Source: Hyphomicrobiales bacterium
GTDB lineage: Bacteria; Pseudomonadota; Alphaproteobacteria; Rhizobiales; Devosiaceae
Direction: 5' to 3'
Assembly: GCA_026981645.1 (NCBI GenBank)
Contig: JALSII010000005.1
Span: forward strand, 1-64,000
DNA: 64,000 nt
Shown here: one piece after another, positions 55,119-63,515 of the stretch
How positions within the stretch are numbered: position 1 is the stretch's first letter
Layout: each line of letters opens with the position of its first letter
Position numbers and translations under genes: made by a program
Notes under the pieces: model-generated
Databases searched by the model: none
What the model saw: the letters and a program-made list of their open reading frames with translations, nothing else
Told to the model about the DNA's origin: nothing

Positions 55119-56318
55119 TTGCCCCAGAATTCACAAACCAGCGCCCCTGTGGCAGAAGGCTCCCCGGCAGGCATTGAGCGTCGCAGGCACCCGCGCGTTT
55201 CGGCGGACCCCGCGGCACAAAAAGAGACCGGCCCCTATGGCGTTGACCGCCGGATTGACCCGCGCCTCAAGTTCGAGGCTCCTGCAACCGAAGCCTCCAA
55301 CCCCGACAACCGCCGTGCCCATCCGCGTATAAAACTTGAAACCTCAAATTCGGAAAACGAGCGCCGCGAGCGCAAGCGCCGCCATATGGAGGCCATGCGG
55401 GCCCAGCTTCAGCGCACTATGCCCCCCGATCCAAAACAGAGCTTTCTGGATAAACTGCGCGCAAAACTTCCCTCCGGCATGGCATTGAAACCCGCTCGTT
55501 TGGCGCTCATCCTGGTTGCCGTGCTCACCGGCGGCCTTGCCGCCTATCTGGCAAGCCGTCTCGACCAGCAGGTCACCAGCCCGGCCACCGTACGCGCAAT
55601 GGCGATTCCCGAAGTTGAACTTCTTCGCGAGGCCAGAACCCGAATTCTGGTTGCCGACACCACAATCGGCGTCGGCCAGCGCCTGTCACCAGCTTCAGTT
55701 TCCTGGCAGGAGTGGCCCGAGGGTTCGGTGCTTGCTGACTACGTCACCGAGGCTGAATCTCCCGAAGCCCTCACCGGCATGAGCGAAAGCGTTGCCCGTT
55801 TTGAAATATTCCCCGGCGAGCCCATCCGCCGGCAGAAGCTGGTACATGCCGAACAAGGCTATCTGTCCGCGGTTCTTGGTCCCGGTCAGCGTGGTGTTTC
55901 GGTGTTGGTTTCTGCCCAGGCTGCATCTGGCGGCTTTATCGTGCCCAACGACCGCGTTGATGTCATCATGACCCCCCTCGACACCCAGACTCGGTTCTCC
56001 CGCACCATTCTGGAAAATGTTCAGGTGCTGGCCATCAACACAAGACTTGGAGAACGGGGCACCACCGGCGATGCTGAGAACCCCGACGACCCGCGCGCTG
56101 AAATCTTCACCGATCAGGCCATTGCAACTCTGGCCCTGACCTCCGCCCAGGCCGAAGTCATTATCAGCGCAACAATGTCCTCCGAACTCTCTCTGGTATT
56201 GCGCTCAATGGCCGATTTTTCCAAGAGTGAGAAGAATCAGCCCGGCGATGCCAATCAGGCCATCCGCCTCACCAGTCCATTCTGGACAGGTAACACCGGG
56301 GGCGACCGGCTTCAATAG
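55119..56318 (+). CDS. cpaB: Tad pilus assembly protein CpaB with N-terminal PilZ-like motif repeats
   Basis: 399 residues from the TTG at 55119 (GAGG upstream). The C-terminal part is CpaB/RcpC: one span (about residues 122-145), an SAF domain near 165-235 and the RcpC domain with [20 protein letters not shown]. It helps assemble the secretin in the periplasm. The first ~90 residues are extra and cytoplasmic. They contain three copies of RRx[HD]PR at 21-26, 44-49 and 65-70, resembling the RxxxR motif of PilZ proteins, without a PilZ barrel. cpaC follows after 91 bases. Confidence 0.9.
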   Translation: MPQNSQTSAPVAEGSPAGIERRRHPRVSADPAAQKETGPYGVDRRIDPRLKFEAPATEASNPDNRRAHPRIKLETSNSENERRERKRRHMEAMRAQLQRTMPPDPKQSFLDKLRAKLPSGMALKPARLALILVAVLTGGLAAYLASRLDQQVTSPATVRAMAIPEVELLREARTRILVADTTIGVGQRLSPASVSWQEWPEGSVLADYVTEAESPEALTGMSESVARFEIFPGEPIRRQKLVHAEQGYLSAVLGPGQRGVSVLVSAQAASGGFIVPNDRVDVIMTPLDTQTRFSRTILENVQVLAINTRLGERGTTGDAENPDDPRAEIFTDQAIATLALTSAQAEVIISATMSSELSLVLRSMADFSKSEKNQPGDANQAIRLTSPFWTGNTGGDRLQ

Positions 56319-56409
56319 GTCATAACTCCCGTTTCCCCCGCCTTCCTGTTAAGCTGCTGTTGACCATAAGCTGATAGCGTCCCCTCATCTATTCCAGATT
56401 CCAGAAGGG

Positions 56410-57894
56410 ATGACCGGTAACGTGATTGCTCCGTTTTTTCGCCAGAAACATCACCTGCACCCGCTCCTGCGCGCCAGCCTGCCGCCCTCACTTTTCCGGC
56501 TTGGAAAGCATCTGAACGGCAGTCATTTTGTCGCCGGGCTGGTGCTGATTGCACTTGCGTTCGCCCTCTCAATATCCCCTCTTGCCGCCCAGACCGTCAA
56601 TTACGACCTGCAAACCACCTCTGTTCTGCGCATAAACCTGCCCGTGTCCCAGGCGGTAACGGTTACCTTTTCTGACCCGGTTGAAAAAATCGTTTCCGCT
56701 GATACCGCTATTGCTGACGCCCAGCCCATAACCGACAAGTCGCTCTATCTGGTGGGCCGTGCGTTTGGCACAACAACAGTCAATCTTTATTCAGCCGAGG
56801 GTGCCCCCGTGGGACTTCTCGCCGTAGAGGTGGGCGTTGATACTGCTGATATTTCGCGTTCTATCCGCGCTGCAGTGCCCAGTTCTGAAGTTCGTGTCAG
56901 CGCGGTCAACGGTCGTGTCCGGCTCTCGGGCACCGTAACCGACGCTGTTTCCATGCAACAGGTTTTGGAAATTGTTGAACAATATGGAAGTCCTGCCATT
57001 ATCAACACAATGACCCTGGCCGGCGGCCAACAGGTCAATCTTGAGGTGCGTATCCTTGAAGCCCAGCGCGATGCCGGACGCGAGCTTGGCATCCAGTGGG
57101 GCGGCAATGTAGGCGGTGTCGGCGTTTCAATCACTGGCGGACCCAATAGTCCTGCGGCCGACGCGAGTTCATTTGCCTCCTTCATTACCAGCATTATTTC
57201 CGGCGTCAGCGGGGTTAGCCTCACCGCCACCATCAATGCGCTGGAAGCCAGAAGCCTGGTACGCACGTTGGCCGAGCCCAACCTCACCACGCTCTCAGGC
57301 GTCGAGGCAAGTTTTCTGGCCGGCGGACAGGTGCCCATCCGCACCAATGACGTGAACGGCAACTCCACCCTCACCTATCGTGATTTCGGCGTCCGGCTGA
57401 TCTTTACCCCGGTGGTGCTGGGGGATGACCGCATTCAGATTCAACTGACCCCGGAGGTTTCCTCTATTGGCGGCTTTACAGCTATCGGAGATCCGATTTT
57501 CAATACCCGCACCCTTGATGCAACAGTGGAACTTCGCGATGGCCAAAGCTTTGCCGTTGCCGGACTGCTCCAGAACGATACCAATCTGAGCCAGAACCAA
57601 CTGCCCTGGATTGGCGATATCCCGGTTCTGGGTTCCCTGTTCAAATCCTCCAGCTTCCAGAAGCGAGACACCGAACTGGTAGTCATCGTCACCCCGCGTC
57701 TGGTCCAGCCCGCAACCCCCGGACAGGTGCTTGCCACCCCGCTTGACGCCAGCAGGCCCGCCAACGACGTGGAGTTCTTTGCCCTTGGCCAGATGGAAGT
57801 TACCCGCCAGATGCTGAAAGACTTCCAGTCCGGCACAGGGGTTGCCGGACCCTTTGGCTACATCATCGACCTTGGACTGGAGAACGAAAATTGA
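56410..57894 (+). CDS. cpaC: Tad pilus secretin CpaC/RcpA
   Basis: 494-residue type II/III secretin family protein forming the outer-membrane channel of the Tad pilus. A signal-like span is at about residues 41-60 (long N-region). A pilus N-domain with SVLRINLPVSQAVTVTFSDP, a BON-like segment (VRLSGTVTDAVSMQQVLEIV) and the secretin domain follow; typical motifs are VPIRTNDVNG, YRDFGVRLIFTPVV and LPWIGDIPVLGSLF. It overlaps the next small gene by 4 bases. Confidence 0.93.
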   Translation: MTGNVIAPFFRQKHHLHPLLRASLPPSLFRLGKHLNGSHFVAGLVLIALAFALSISPLAAQTVNYDLQTTSVLRINLPVSQAVTVTFSDPVEKIVSADTAIADAQPITDKSLYLVGRAFGTTTVNLYSAEGAPVGLLAVEVGVDTADISRSIRAAVPSSEVRVSAVNGRVRLSGTVTDAVSMQQVLEIVEQYGSPAIINTMTLAGGQQVNLEVRILEAQRDAGRELGIQWGGNVGGVGVSITGGPNSPAADASSFASFITSIISGVSGVSLTATINALEARSLVRTLAEPNLTTLSGVEASFLAGGQVPIRTNDVNGNSTLTYRDFGVRLIFTPVVLGDDRIQIQLTPEVSSIGGFTAIGDPIFNTRTLDATVELRDGQSFAVAGLLQNDTNLSQNQLPWIGDIPVLGSLFKSSSFQKRDTELVVIVTPRLVQPATPGQVLATPLDASRPANDVEFFALGQMEVTRQMLKDFQSGTGVAGPFGYIIDLGLENEN

Positions 57895-58133
57895 GCAACA
57901 TGAAACTCACCACAAGTGTGGCAAAAGGCTCTGTGGCCATTGCCCTTGGCATTTTCCTCTCCGGCTGCGCCTATGATTATCTGCAAACCACCGACCGGAT
58001 TGCCTACAGCTCCGGCGATGCGGTCAAGGCCAACCTGGAAAGCCAGACCGCAAACCCTTCCACCGATTCCCAGTATGATGTCACTGATTTGGGCGAAGAC
58101 GGCCCGGTGATTGAAGCCGCCGAGGACGAATAG
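57891..58133 (+). CDS. Small lipoprotein of the Tad/Cpa pilus cluster
   Basis: 80-residue predicted outer-membrane lipoprotein. TTG 57891 is preferred as start (GGAG 8 bases upstream, overlap with cpaC); ATG 57900 is the alternative. The lipobox is FLSGC. The mature part has YDYLQTTDRIAYSSGDAVKA, then NLESQTANP, a pattern I recall from short lipoproteins encoded after cpaC in rhizobia. It is much shorter than CpaD, and its tail is acidic. Confidence 0.75.
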   Translation: MSNMKLTTSVAKGSVAIALGIFLSGCAYDYLQTTDRIAYSSGDAVKANLESQTANPSTDSQYDVTDLGEDGPVIEAAEDE

Positions 58134-58213
58134 GCCACCCCCGCTTCTCCCTCCTTCCCCCCGAAGAGGCAAGGACAGAAAACTAGGCTCAGGAATGCAT
58201 CAGTCCGCCAGCC

Positions 58214-58732
58214 TTAAGCCGAGCCCGACGCCGCCGCATCGGCCAGAAGCTGGATATTATTGGCGATAACCATGTTATCCGGGTCAAGCGCTTCGGCCCG
58301 GCGGAAATTGCTCAGCGCCGCCCTCAGATTACCGCGCAGCATGTAGGAATAACCCAGATTGTTGTAATATTGCGCGGTTTCCCCGGTAATCCGTTTCAGC
58401 GAAGCATAGACCCTGTCTGAAAGGTCAAACCGTCCCAGCCGGTCGTACGAGGCACCAAGACCCACATAGCCTTCCGCGCTTTGTGGAGAAAGCTCTGCCA
58501 CCTTTTTATAGAACGCCGCAGAATAACCGAAATTGTTGTTGCGGAAATGGGTGCGGGCCTCCACCAGTGCCGCATCCAGCGTATAATTTCCCATGCTCGA
58601 AATATCGGCAATCTGGGCTGGTGCGCGCCCGAAGCTGGAACCGCCAAAATTGCCCGAAGCGCAAGCGCTAAGACTGAGCAGCGCCGCCGCCATAAAACCA
58701 AACTTCAATATCCTGATTGTGCGCTCACGCAT
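58214..58732 (-). CDS. TadD-like TPR lipoprotein
   Basis: 172-residue lipoprotein with lipobox LSAC (cleavage near residue 23) and two to three tetratricopeptide repeats in residues ~70-160 (AEGYVGLGASYDRLGRFDLS; AQYYNNLGYSYMLRGNLRAA). TadD proteins of this kind act as pilotins for the Tad secretin. It is convergent to the cpaB-cpaC-lipoprotein group. Confidence 0.85.
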   Translation of the reverse strand: MRERTIRILKFGFMAAALLSLSACASGNFGGSSFGRAPAQIADISSMGNYTLDAALVEARTHFRNNNFGYSAAFYKKVAELSPQSAEGYVGLGASYDRLGRFDLSDRVYASLKRITGETAQYYNNLGYSYMLRGNLRAALSNFRRAEALDPDNMVIANNIQLLADAAASGSA

Positions 58733-58872
58733 GCCCGTTGCCCCTTTTTACCCGACCGCCAACCAAAGCGGCTTTACTCAACTCGTGAGAAACATGGTAA
58801 CGGAGCAATTAACTACATTTGGTCAATCAGATGCACTTCGCCAAACGTTTGTGACTTAGGGTTAGCGCGGAG

Positions 58873-59160
58873 TTAAAACGAATGGCGCGCTGCGTCTCCG
58901 GGTGGCGACTCAATTGCCGTACTGGGCATATCCATATCTATCCTGAGGATGAATACCGCATCACGCCGGTTTATTTTTACGCTCACATCTTCGCTTTTAA
59001 TGCCCACATGGCGGGCGATCACCGCCACAATATCCTGGCGCATGCGCGAAATCAGCTCGGAGCGCCCGGTGCTGGCACGTTCATGAGCAAGAATGACCTG
59101 AAGCCTCTCCCGCGCCACGGGAGCAGATTTCTTGCGCCCGAACAGGGATAGAATGCTCAT
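58873..59160 (-). CDS. minE: Cell division topological specificity factor MinE
   Basis: 95-residue protein. The MSILSLFGRKK start (membrane-binding helix) fits MinE, and the anti-MinCD segment covers RERLQVILAHER. The topological domain has VKINRRDAVFILRIDMDMP. It stimulates MinD ATPase to drive Min oscillation. Coupled with minD by a 4-base overlap. Confidence 0.95.
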   Translation of the reverse strand: MSILSLFGRKKSAPVARERLQVILAHERASTGRSELISRMRQDIVAVIARHVGIKSEDVSVKINRRDAVFILRIDMDMPSTAIESPPGDAARHSF

Positions 59161-59987
59161 GCGGCTTTTCCTCCGAACCACTGGGCAAAGAAGCCTTTTT
59201 TCTCCTCGGGCAGAATTAAGGGAATTTCCTCGCCGCAAAGCCTCCTTGCAGAATCAATATAGGCACGCGCCGGAGCGCTGTCGGCATCGCAAAGGGTAAT
59301 CGGTACCCCCAGGTTGGAGGCACTGAGCACGTCCTTGCTTTCGGGCACGACCCCAAGCAGGGGAATAGACAATATATCTGAAACATCATCAATTTCGAGC
59401 ATTTCCCCGGTTCCGGCGCGGGTGGTGTCAAACCGGGTGATCAGCAGGTGTTTTTCCACCTCCTGCCCCTTTTTGGCCCGCTCGGTCTTGGCGTCAAGCA
59501 GCCCGATGATACGATCGGAATCCCTGACGGACGAAATTTCGGGATTGGCAATGATAATGGCAAGATCAGCATGTTTCATCGCCAGCACTGCCCCCCGCTC
59601 AATCCCCGCCGGACTGTCACAGATGACCCAGTCGAACTTCTTTCGCAAATCGCTCATCACCTGCGCCACGCCTTTTTCTGTCAGCGCGTTCTTGTCCCGG
59701 GTCTGGGAGGCAGGCAGCAGATAAAGATTGTCCAGCCTCTTGTCCCGTATCAGCGCCTGGGACAGGTTGGCATTGCCCTGGATGACATTGATGAGATCAT
59801 AAATCACCCGGCGCTCGGCGCCCATCATCAGGTCAAGATTGCGCAGGCCGATATCAAAGTCCACCACTGCAACCTTGTGTCCATCCCGTGCAAGAGCCGC
59901 ACCAAGCGCCGCAGTCGATGTGGTTTTGCCCACGCCCCCCTTCCCCGAGGTTACAACCACCACTTTGGCCTGTTTCTGGTTTACCAT
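59157..59987 (-). CDS. minD: Septum-site determining ATPase MinD
   Basis: 276-residue ParA/MinD-type ATPase. The deviant Walker A is SGKGGVGKTTSTAALG, switch I VVDFDIGLRNLD, Walker B WVICDSPAGIERG. The C-terminal amphipathic membrane-targeting sequence is present (KKGFFAQWFGGKAA). Between minC (7 bases upstream) and minE. Confidence 0.97.
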   Translation of the reverse strand: MVNQKQAKVVVVTSGKGGVGKTTSTAALGAALARDGHKVAVVDFDIGLRNLDLMMGAERRVIYDLINVIQGNANLSQALIRDKRLDNLYLLPASQTRDKNALTEKGVAQVMSDLRKKFDWVICDSPAGIERGAVLAMKHADLAIIIANPEISSVRDSDRIIGLLDAKTERAKKGQEVEKHLLITRFDTTRAGTGEMLEIDDVSDILSIPLLGVVPESKDVLSASNLGVPITLCDADSAPARAYIDSARRLCGEEIPLILPEEKKGFFAQWFGGKAA

Positions 59988-59994
59988 TTGCTTG

Positions 59995-60705
59995 CTACTC
60001 CATTACTTTTAGCTTGAGCGTTTCGCCTTCGCGCCAGGCCTGTACCGGCTTGCCGAAAAAGTCCGGATCAAAATGTTCCGATGATTTGTAGACTCCCCCG
60101 ATAACAACAAGTTCAGCCTCGAACCGCTGGCAGAATATGCGCGCTTCTGAATTGCCCGCCGCCCCGGCAAAGGCCCGTCCCCGAAGCGCTCCGTATACAT
60201 GGATTGAACCGCCCGCGACGATTTCGGCGCCCGAGGAAACCGAGCCTGAAACTGTGATGTCACCACGGGGAAAAAAGACTGACTGGCCGGAGCGCACAGG
60301 TAGTTTGAGCATGAGCGAATTCACTTCAGGCTCACCGGGGGTCTCTTCAGGATTGACGCCGGCCTTCTGATGGATGTCCGGCCCCGCATCATGGACGCCT
60401 TTCCCCCCCCCAAGAGATGCAAGGCCGGGCTCAATCCAGTCCGGATCGACCCCCTCGACACTGATCAGGCGAAGTTGACGCGCGCGCAGCGCGACCAGAA
60501 GTTCCAGATAGTCCGCATTCGTGAGCAAAACCCTGGACAGGTCAAGAATAAGCGGTTTTTGGGTGAAAAACTCAGGCGCCTTGGCAACCCAGCCATCAAG
60601 TTCTGCAAGCCAGTCCTGAAGCGGCTCGACCGGAGAAAGCACAAAGGCCAGAAAAGAACGTCCCTGAAAACTGAACAAACGACGCGTATGGGCTTGGATT
60701 GACAC
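59995..60705 (-). CDS. minC: Septum formation inhibitor MinC
   Basis: About 236 residues from the GTG at 60705 (VSIQAHTRRLFSFQGRSF); the open frame runs up to 60975 but that part is not MinC-like and reaches the IS remnant. The N-terminal FtsZ-inhibiting domain is about 1-105 and the C-terminal beta-helix (DITVSGSVSSGAEIVAGGSI, YGALRGRAFAGA) binds MinD. First gene of minCDE. Confidence 0.9.
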   Translation of the reverse strand: MSIQAHTRRLFSFQGRSFLAFVLSPVEPLQDWLAELDGWVAKAPEFFTQKPLILDLSRVLLTNADYLELLVALRARQLRLISVEGVDPDWIEPGLASLGGGKGVHDAGPDIHQKAGVNPEETPGEPEVNSLMLKLPVRSGQSVFFPRGDITVSGSVSSGAEIVAGGSIHVYGALRGRAFAGAAGNSEARIFCQRFEAELVVIGGVYKSSEHFDPDFFGKPVQAWREGETLKLKVME

Positions 60706-60852
60706 AGAACACCACCAAATCACCCAAACCCGAAACACAATTTGAGATATTTTGGTTAATAAACCGTTACTGGCGAATTTGTGTTGTTTTGCCCCTGCCG
60801 CAACCCTTGCCATATGCGCCAGAGCCACTTTGCGTTCATGTTTTTGTTTTCT

Positions 60853-61229
60853 AGAGTCTTTCACATTTGATGGCCCCATCAACGGTGTGTGTGCTTCTGG
60901 GCTTACGTGGAACAGGTTCTCGCGCCACCCATCAAACCGGGAGACATCGTCATCCTGGACAACCTGGGAAGTCACAAGGCAAAGGTCACCCGCCAGATCA
61001 TCAAAGCTGCCGGAGCAAGGCTATGGTTCTTGCCCCCATGCTCGCCCGACCTCAACCCTATCGAGCAGACCTTCGCTAAAATAAAACACTGTATGCGCAT
61101 CGCCCAGAAACGAACAATCGAAGAGGCCTGGAGTTACGTTGGCCATCTCGTAGGAACAATAACGCCAGAGGAATGTGCAAACTACATCAAAAACTCAGGA
61201 TATGGTTCAATCAAAATGTGAAAGACTCT
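60853..61229 (+). mobile_element. Internally deleted IS630-family element
   Basis: A 377-base unit bounded by perfect 16-base inverted repeats: AGAGTCTTTCACATTT at 60853-60868 and its reverse complement at 61214-61229. The inner part codes only for the C-terminal half of an IS630-type transposase. TA, the usual IS630 target, lies at the left edge (60852-60853), but the right edge reads TG, so the duplication is not clean. The left repeat is joined directly to internal transposase codons, showing a large internal deletion. Non-autonomous. Confidence 0.75.
60866..61221 (+). pseudogene. IS630-family transposase, C-terminal fragment with frameshift
   Basis: The main piece (60889-61221, 110 residues) has VILDNLGSHK and CSPDLNPIEQTFAKIKH, the second and third acidic motifs of an IS630 DDE transposase. 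Just upstream, the family segment FDGPINGVC is in a different frame (60866 on), offset by an extra TG, so the fragment is frameshifted as well as lacking its N-terminal half. It is not expected to be active. Confidence 0.8.
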
Positions 61230-61368
61230 GGGCATAGGTGGTTGTCACACCGTTCTGGACATCGGTGATTATATTGCCCGCCGCATCATCGGTGAAGGTG
61301 CGGATGGTGGTGCCGTGCAGAATTTGTTCCACAGCGCTTCCTTCCATTCCAAAGAACAGATTGCCCAT
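61230..61368 (-). pseudogene. Fragment of an RHS/YD-repeat protein gene
   Basis: On the minus strand from 61368 the frame reads MGNLFFGMEGSAVEQILHG, then TTIRTFTDDAAGNIITDV and QNGVTTTYA before entering the inverted repeat of the IS element. The DDAAGNIITD...GVTTTY pattern matches the YD-repeat of RHS-type toxins and wall-associated proteins. Only about two repeat units survive and there is an in-frame stop upstream. Short, so moderately supported. Confidence 0.5.
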
Positions 61369-61388
61369 CAAAATCTGGGATCAAACAC

Positions 61389-62120
61389 CTAATGCACCTT
61401 GGCCAGGAATTTTTGTAAATGTCCACTTTTGGGAGCGCTAAGCACCGCCTTTGCAGGGCCGGTTTCTTCCACTTTTCCCTCGTGGAAAAAAGCAACCTTG
61501 TCTGACACATCTCGGGCAAAGCCCATCTCGTGAGTCACCACGATCATGGTCATACCCTCCGATGCCAGCATCCGCATGGTATCAAGAACTTCACCAACCA
61601 GTTCAGGGTCAAGCGCCGAAGTTGCCTCGTCAAACAACATATAGCTGGGCTCCATCGCCAGCGCACGCGCAATCGCCAGGCGCTGTTGCTGCCCCCCCGA
61701 AAGCGCACCGGGATAGACGTCCAGCTTGTCGCCAATACCAACATGGGCAAGCTGTTTGGCTGCTATTTCTTTTGCCGCACTGCGGCTTAAACCCTTTACC
61801 ACCCGTGGTGCCAGCGCCACATTCTCAAGCGCGGTGAGATGAGGGAAGGAATTCCATTGCTGGAACACCATGCCAATTTTTTGCCTTAACTTGTTGAGGT
61901 TGGTTGACTTGTCATTAACAACCGTTCCCTCAACAGTGATGGTGCCATCCTGAATGGGTTCGAGCCCGTTGATGCAATAGAGCATGGTGGATTTACCCGA
62001 GCCTGACGCACCGATAACTGACAGCACTTCGCCATTCTCGACTTTGAGATCAATGCCCTTGAGCACTTCCAGATCGCCAAAAGATTTGCGTACATTCTTG
62101 AGTTCTATCACTGCTGCCAC
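61389..62120 (-). CDS. Polar amino-acid ABC transporter ATP-binding protein (GlnQ/HisP type)
   Basis: 243-residue ATPase. Walker A GASGSGKSTMLYCI, Q-loop MVFQQWNSFPHLTALENVAL, signature ALSGGQQQRLAIARAL, Walker B YMLFDEATSALDPE and VTHEMGFARDVSDKVAFFH, all as in amino-acid ABC systems. Last gene of the minus-strand operon, overlapping the permease gene by 13 bases. Confidence 0.96.
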   Translation of the reverse strand: MAAVIELKNVRKSFGDLEVLKGIDLKVENGEVLSVIGASGSGKSTMLYCINGLEPIQDGTITVEGTVVNDKSTNLNKLRQKIGMVFQQWNSFPHLTALENVALAPRVVKGLSRSAAKEIAAKQLAHVGIGDKLDVYPGALSGGQQQRLAIARALAMEPSYMLFDEATSALDPELVGEVLDTMRMLASEGMTMIVVTHEMGFARDVSDKVAFFHEGKVEETGPAKAVLSAPKSGHLQKFLAKVH

Positions 62121-62770
62121 TTTTTCTCGATGAAGTCACCAGCCTTTGAGATCGGATAGGACATGAGGAAATAAAACAATCCAACCAAAAGCATGATTTT
62201 GAAAGATTCCTGGGTTTTGGTAGTTAAAATCTGGGAGGCACGCAAAAGTTCGATATATCCGATCGCTGAAACCAGCGCACTGTCCTTGAGCACAGAAAGC
62301 GCCACTCCGATCCATGAGGGGAATACGGCACGGATGCCCACCGGCCAAACCACATAACGCATGTCCTGCCAATAGCCCATTCCAAGGGAGCGCGCCGCCC
62401 GGCGCAAACCGGGCTCGACCGCTTCAATGCCGGCGCGCGCGACCATGGCCACAAGTGCTGCGGTGTAAACCGAAAGAACGATGGTGCCAGACCAGAAGGC
62501 AGGCATTGGAAACCCGGCAATCGAGACAAAGCTGTCAAACAGGATCAGCTGGATTATAAGCGGCACCGAGCGGAATACATCAAGCAGGGAGTTCACTAAG
62601 AGCCGCACCACAATGTTTCCGGCAGCCAGCATCCAGCCAAGAATAATTCCCAGAACAGTTCCCACAAAAATGGACACGGCGGAGATCTGCAACGTGCGTA
62701 TTGCCGCTTCGCCCAGAAACAGCAGATCAACCCAACTAAGGTCGGTAAATGCGTTGCCAGCCGGGTCCAT
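62108..62770 (-). CDS. Polar amino-acid ABC transporter permease (HisM/GlnP type)
   Basis: 220-residue permease. HEQM-type spans with an EAA-like loop IEAVEPGLRRAARSLGMGYW, where the RRAARSLGM motif is typical. VFRSVPLIIQL precedes it. Overlaps the neighbouring permease by one base. Confidence 0.95.
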   Translation of the reverse strand: MDPAGNAFTDLSWVDLLFLGEAAIRTLQISAVSIFVGTVLGIILGWMLAAGNIVVRLLVNSLLDVFRSVPLIIQLILFDSFVSIAGFPMPAFWSGTIVLSVYTAALVAMVARAGIEAVEPGLRRAARSLGMGYWQDMRYVVWPVGIRAVFPSWIGVALSVLKDSALVSAIGYIELLRASQILTTKTQESFKIMLLVGLFYFLMSYPISKAGDFIEKKWQQ

Positions 62771-63438
62771 TATGTGCCCTGCCCTCTAAATATTCTCCAC
62801 CCGATAAGTCTGGCACCAAGCATGACTATTTTTGCGATTATGTAATAGATGACTGCGGTGGCAGCAAAAAACTCAAATGTTCTGAAGGTTCTGGAGTTAA
62901 AATATTGAGTTTCTCCGGTAAGCTCGCGCAACCCTGCCAGCATCCCAAGAGAACTCATCAGGATCACCCAGATGAACTGGTTGGTCATTGGATAATAAAC
63001 GACACGCAACACCTGCGGCACGATCACATAGCGCTGGGTTTGCAAAAAACTCATCCCCAGAGATCGGGCCGCTCTTAACTGTGTCTCGGGAATGGCGTTA
63101 AAACCCCCGCGAAACGTTTCCGCCATATAGCCGGCCGTGTTAAAACTGAGGGCTGCAACAACTGCGACATAGGAACTAAGGAAAATTCCAAATTCCCCAA
63201 GCCCCCAGTAAAAAAAGAAAATCTGAAACAGCACCGGCGTGTTGCGAGCCAGTTCAACCCAGATTGTAGAGGCCGCACGCGGCAGAAAATATTTTGAACG
63301 CCGACCAAAGCTGAGCAACAGTCCTATGGAAAGGCCTATGATCATGGAGACCACAGACACCTCCATGGTAAGAAGTGCTGCATCAACCAGTTCGGGCAAG
63401 GCCTTGATGACCGGAGGCCACAAGAATTGATAGTCCAT
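62770..63438 (-). CDS. Polar amino-acid ABC transporter permease (HisQ/GlnP type)
   Basis: 222-residue permease with the WVELARNTPVLFQIFFFYWG segment and the loop FNAIPETQLRAARSLGMSFL, both standard for this family. It follows the binding-protein gene after 77 bases. Confidence 0.95.
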   Translation of the reverse strand: MDYQFLWPPVIKALPELVDAALLTMEVSVVSMIIGLSIGLLLSFGRRSKYFLPRAASTIWVELARNTPVLFQIFFFYWGLGEFGIFLSSYVAVVAALSFNTAGYMAETFRGGFNAIPETQLRAARSLGMSFLQTQRYVIVPQVLRVVYYPMTNQFIWVILMSSLGMLAGLRELTGETQYFNSRTFRTFEFFAATAVIYYIIAKIVMLGARLIGWRIFRGQGT

Positions 63439-63515
63439 GTCAGCGTCTCATAAAAAATATTGCGCGCGTACCCTGGTCAAAAAAGTACGCGCGCAATCGA
63501 ATTTCCGGCCAGGAA

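Noticed and set aside
60706-60975. N-terminal extension of MinC
   Set aside because: The added 90 residues do not resemble MinC and run into the IS element; GTG 60705 gives the normal length.
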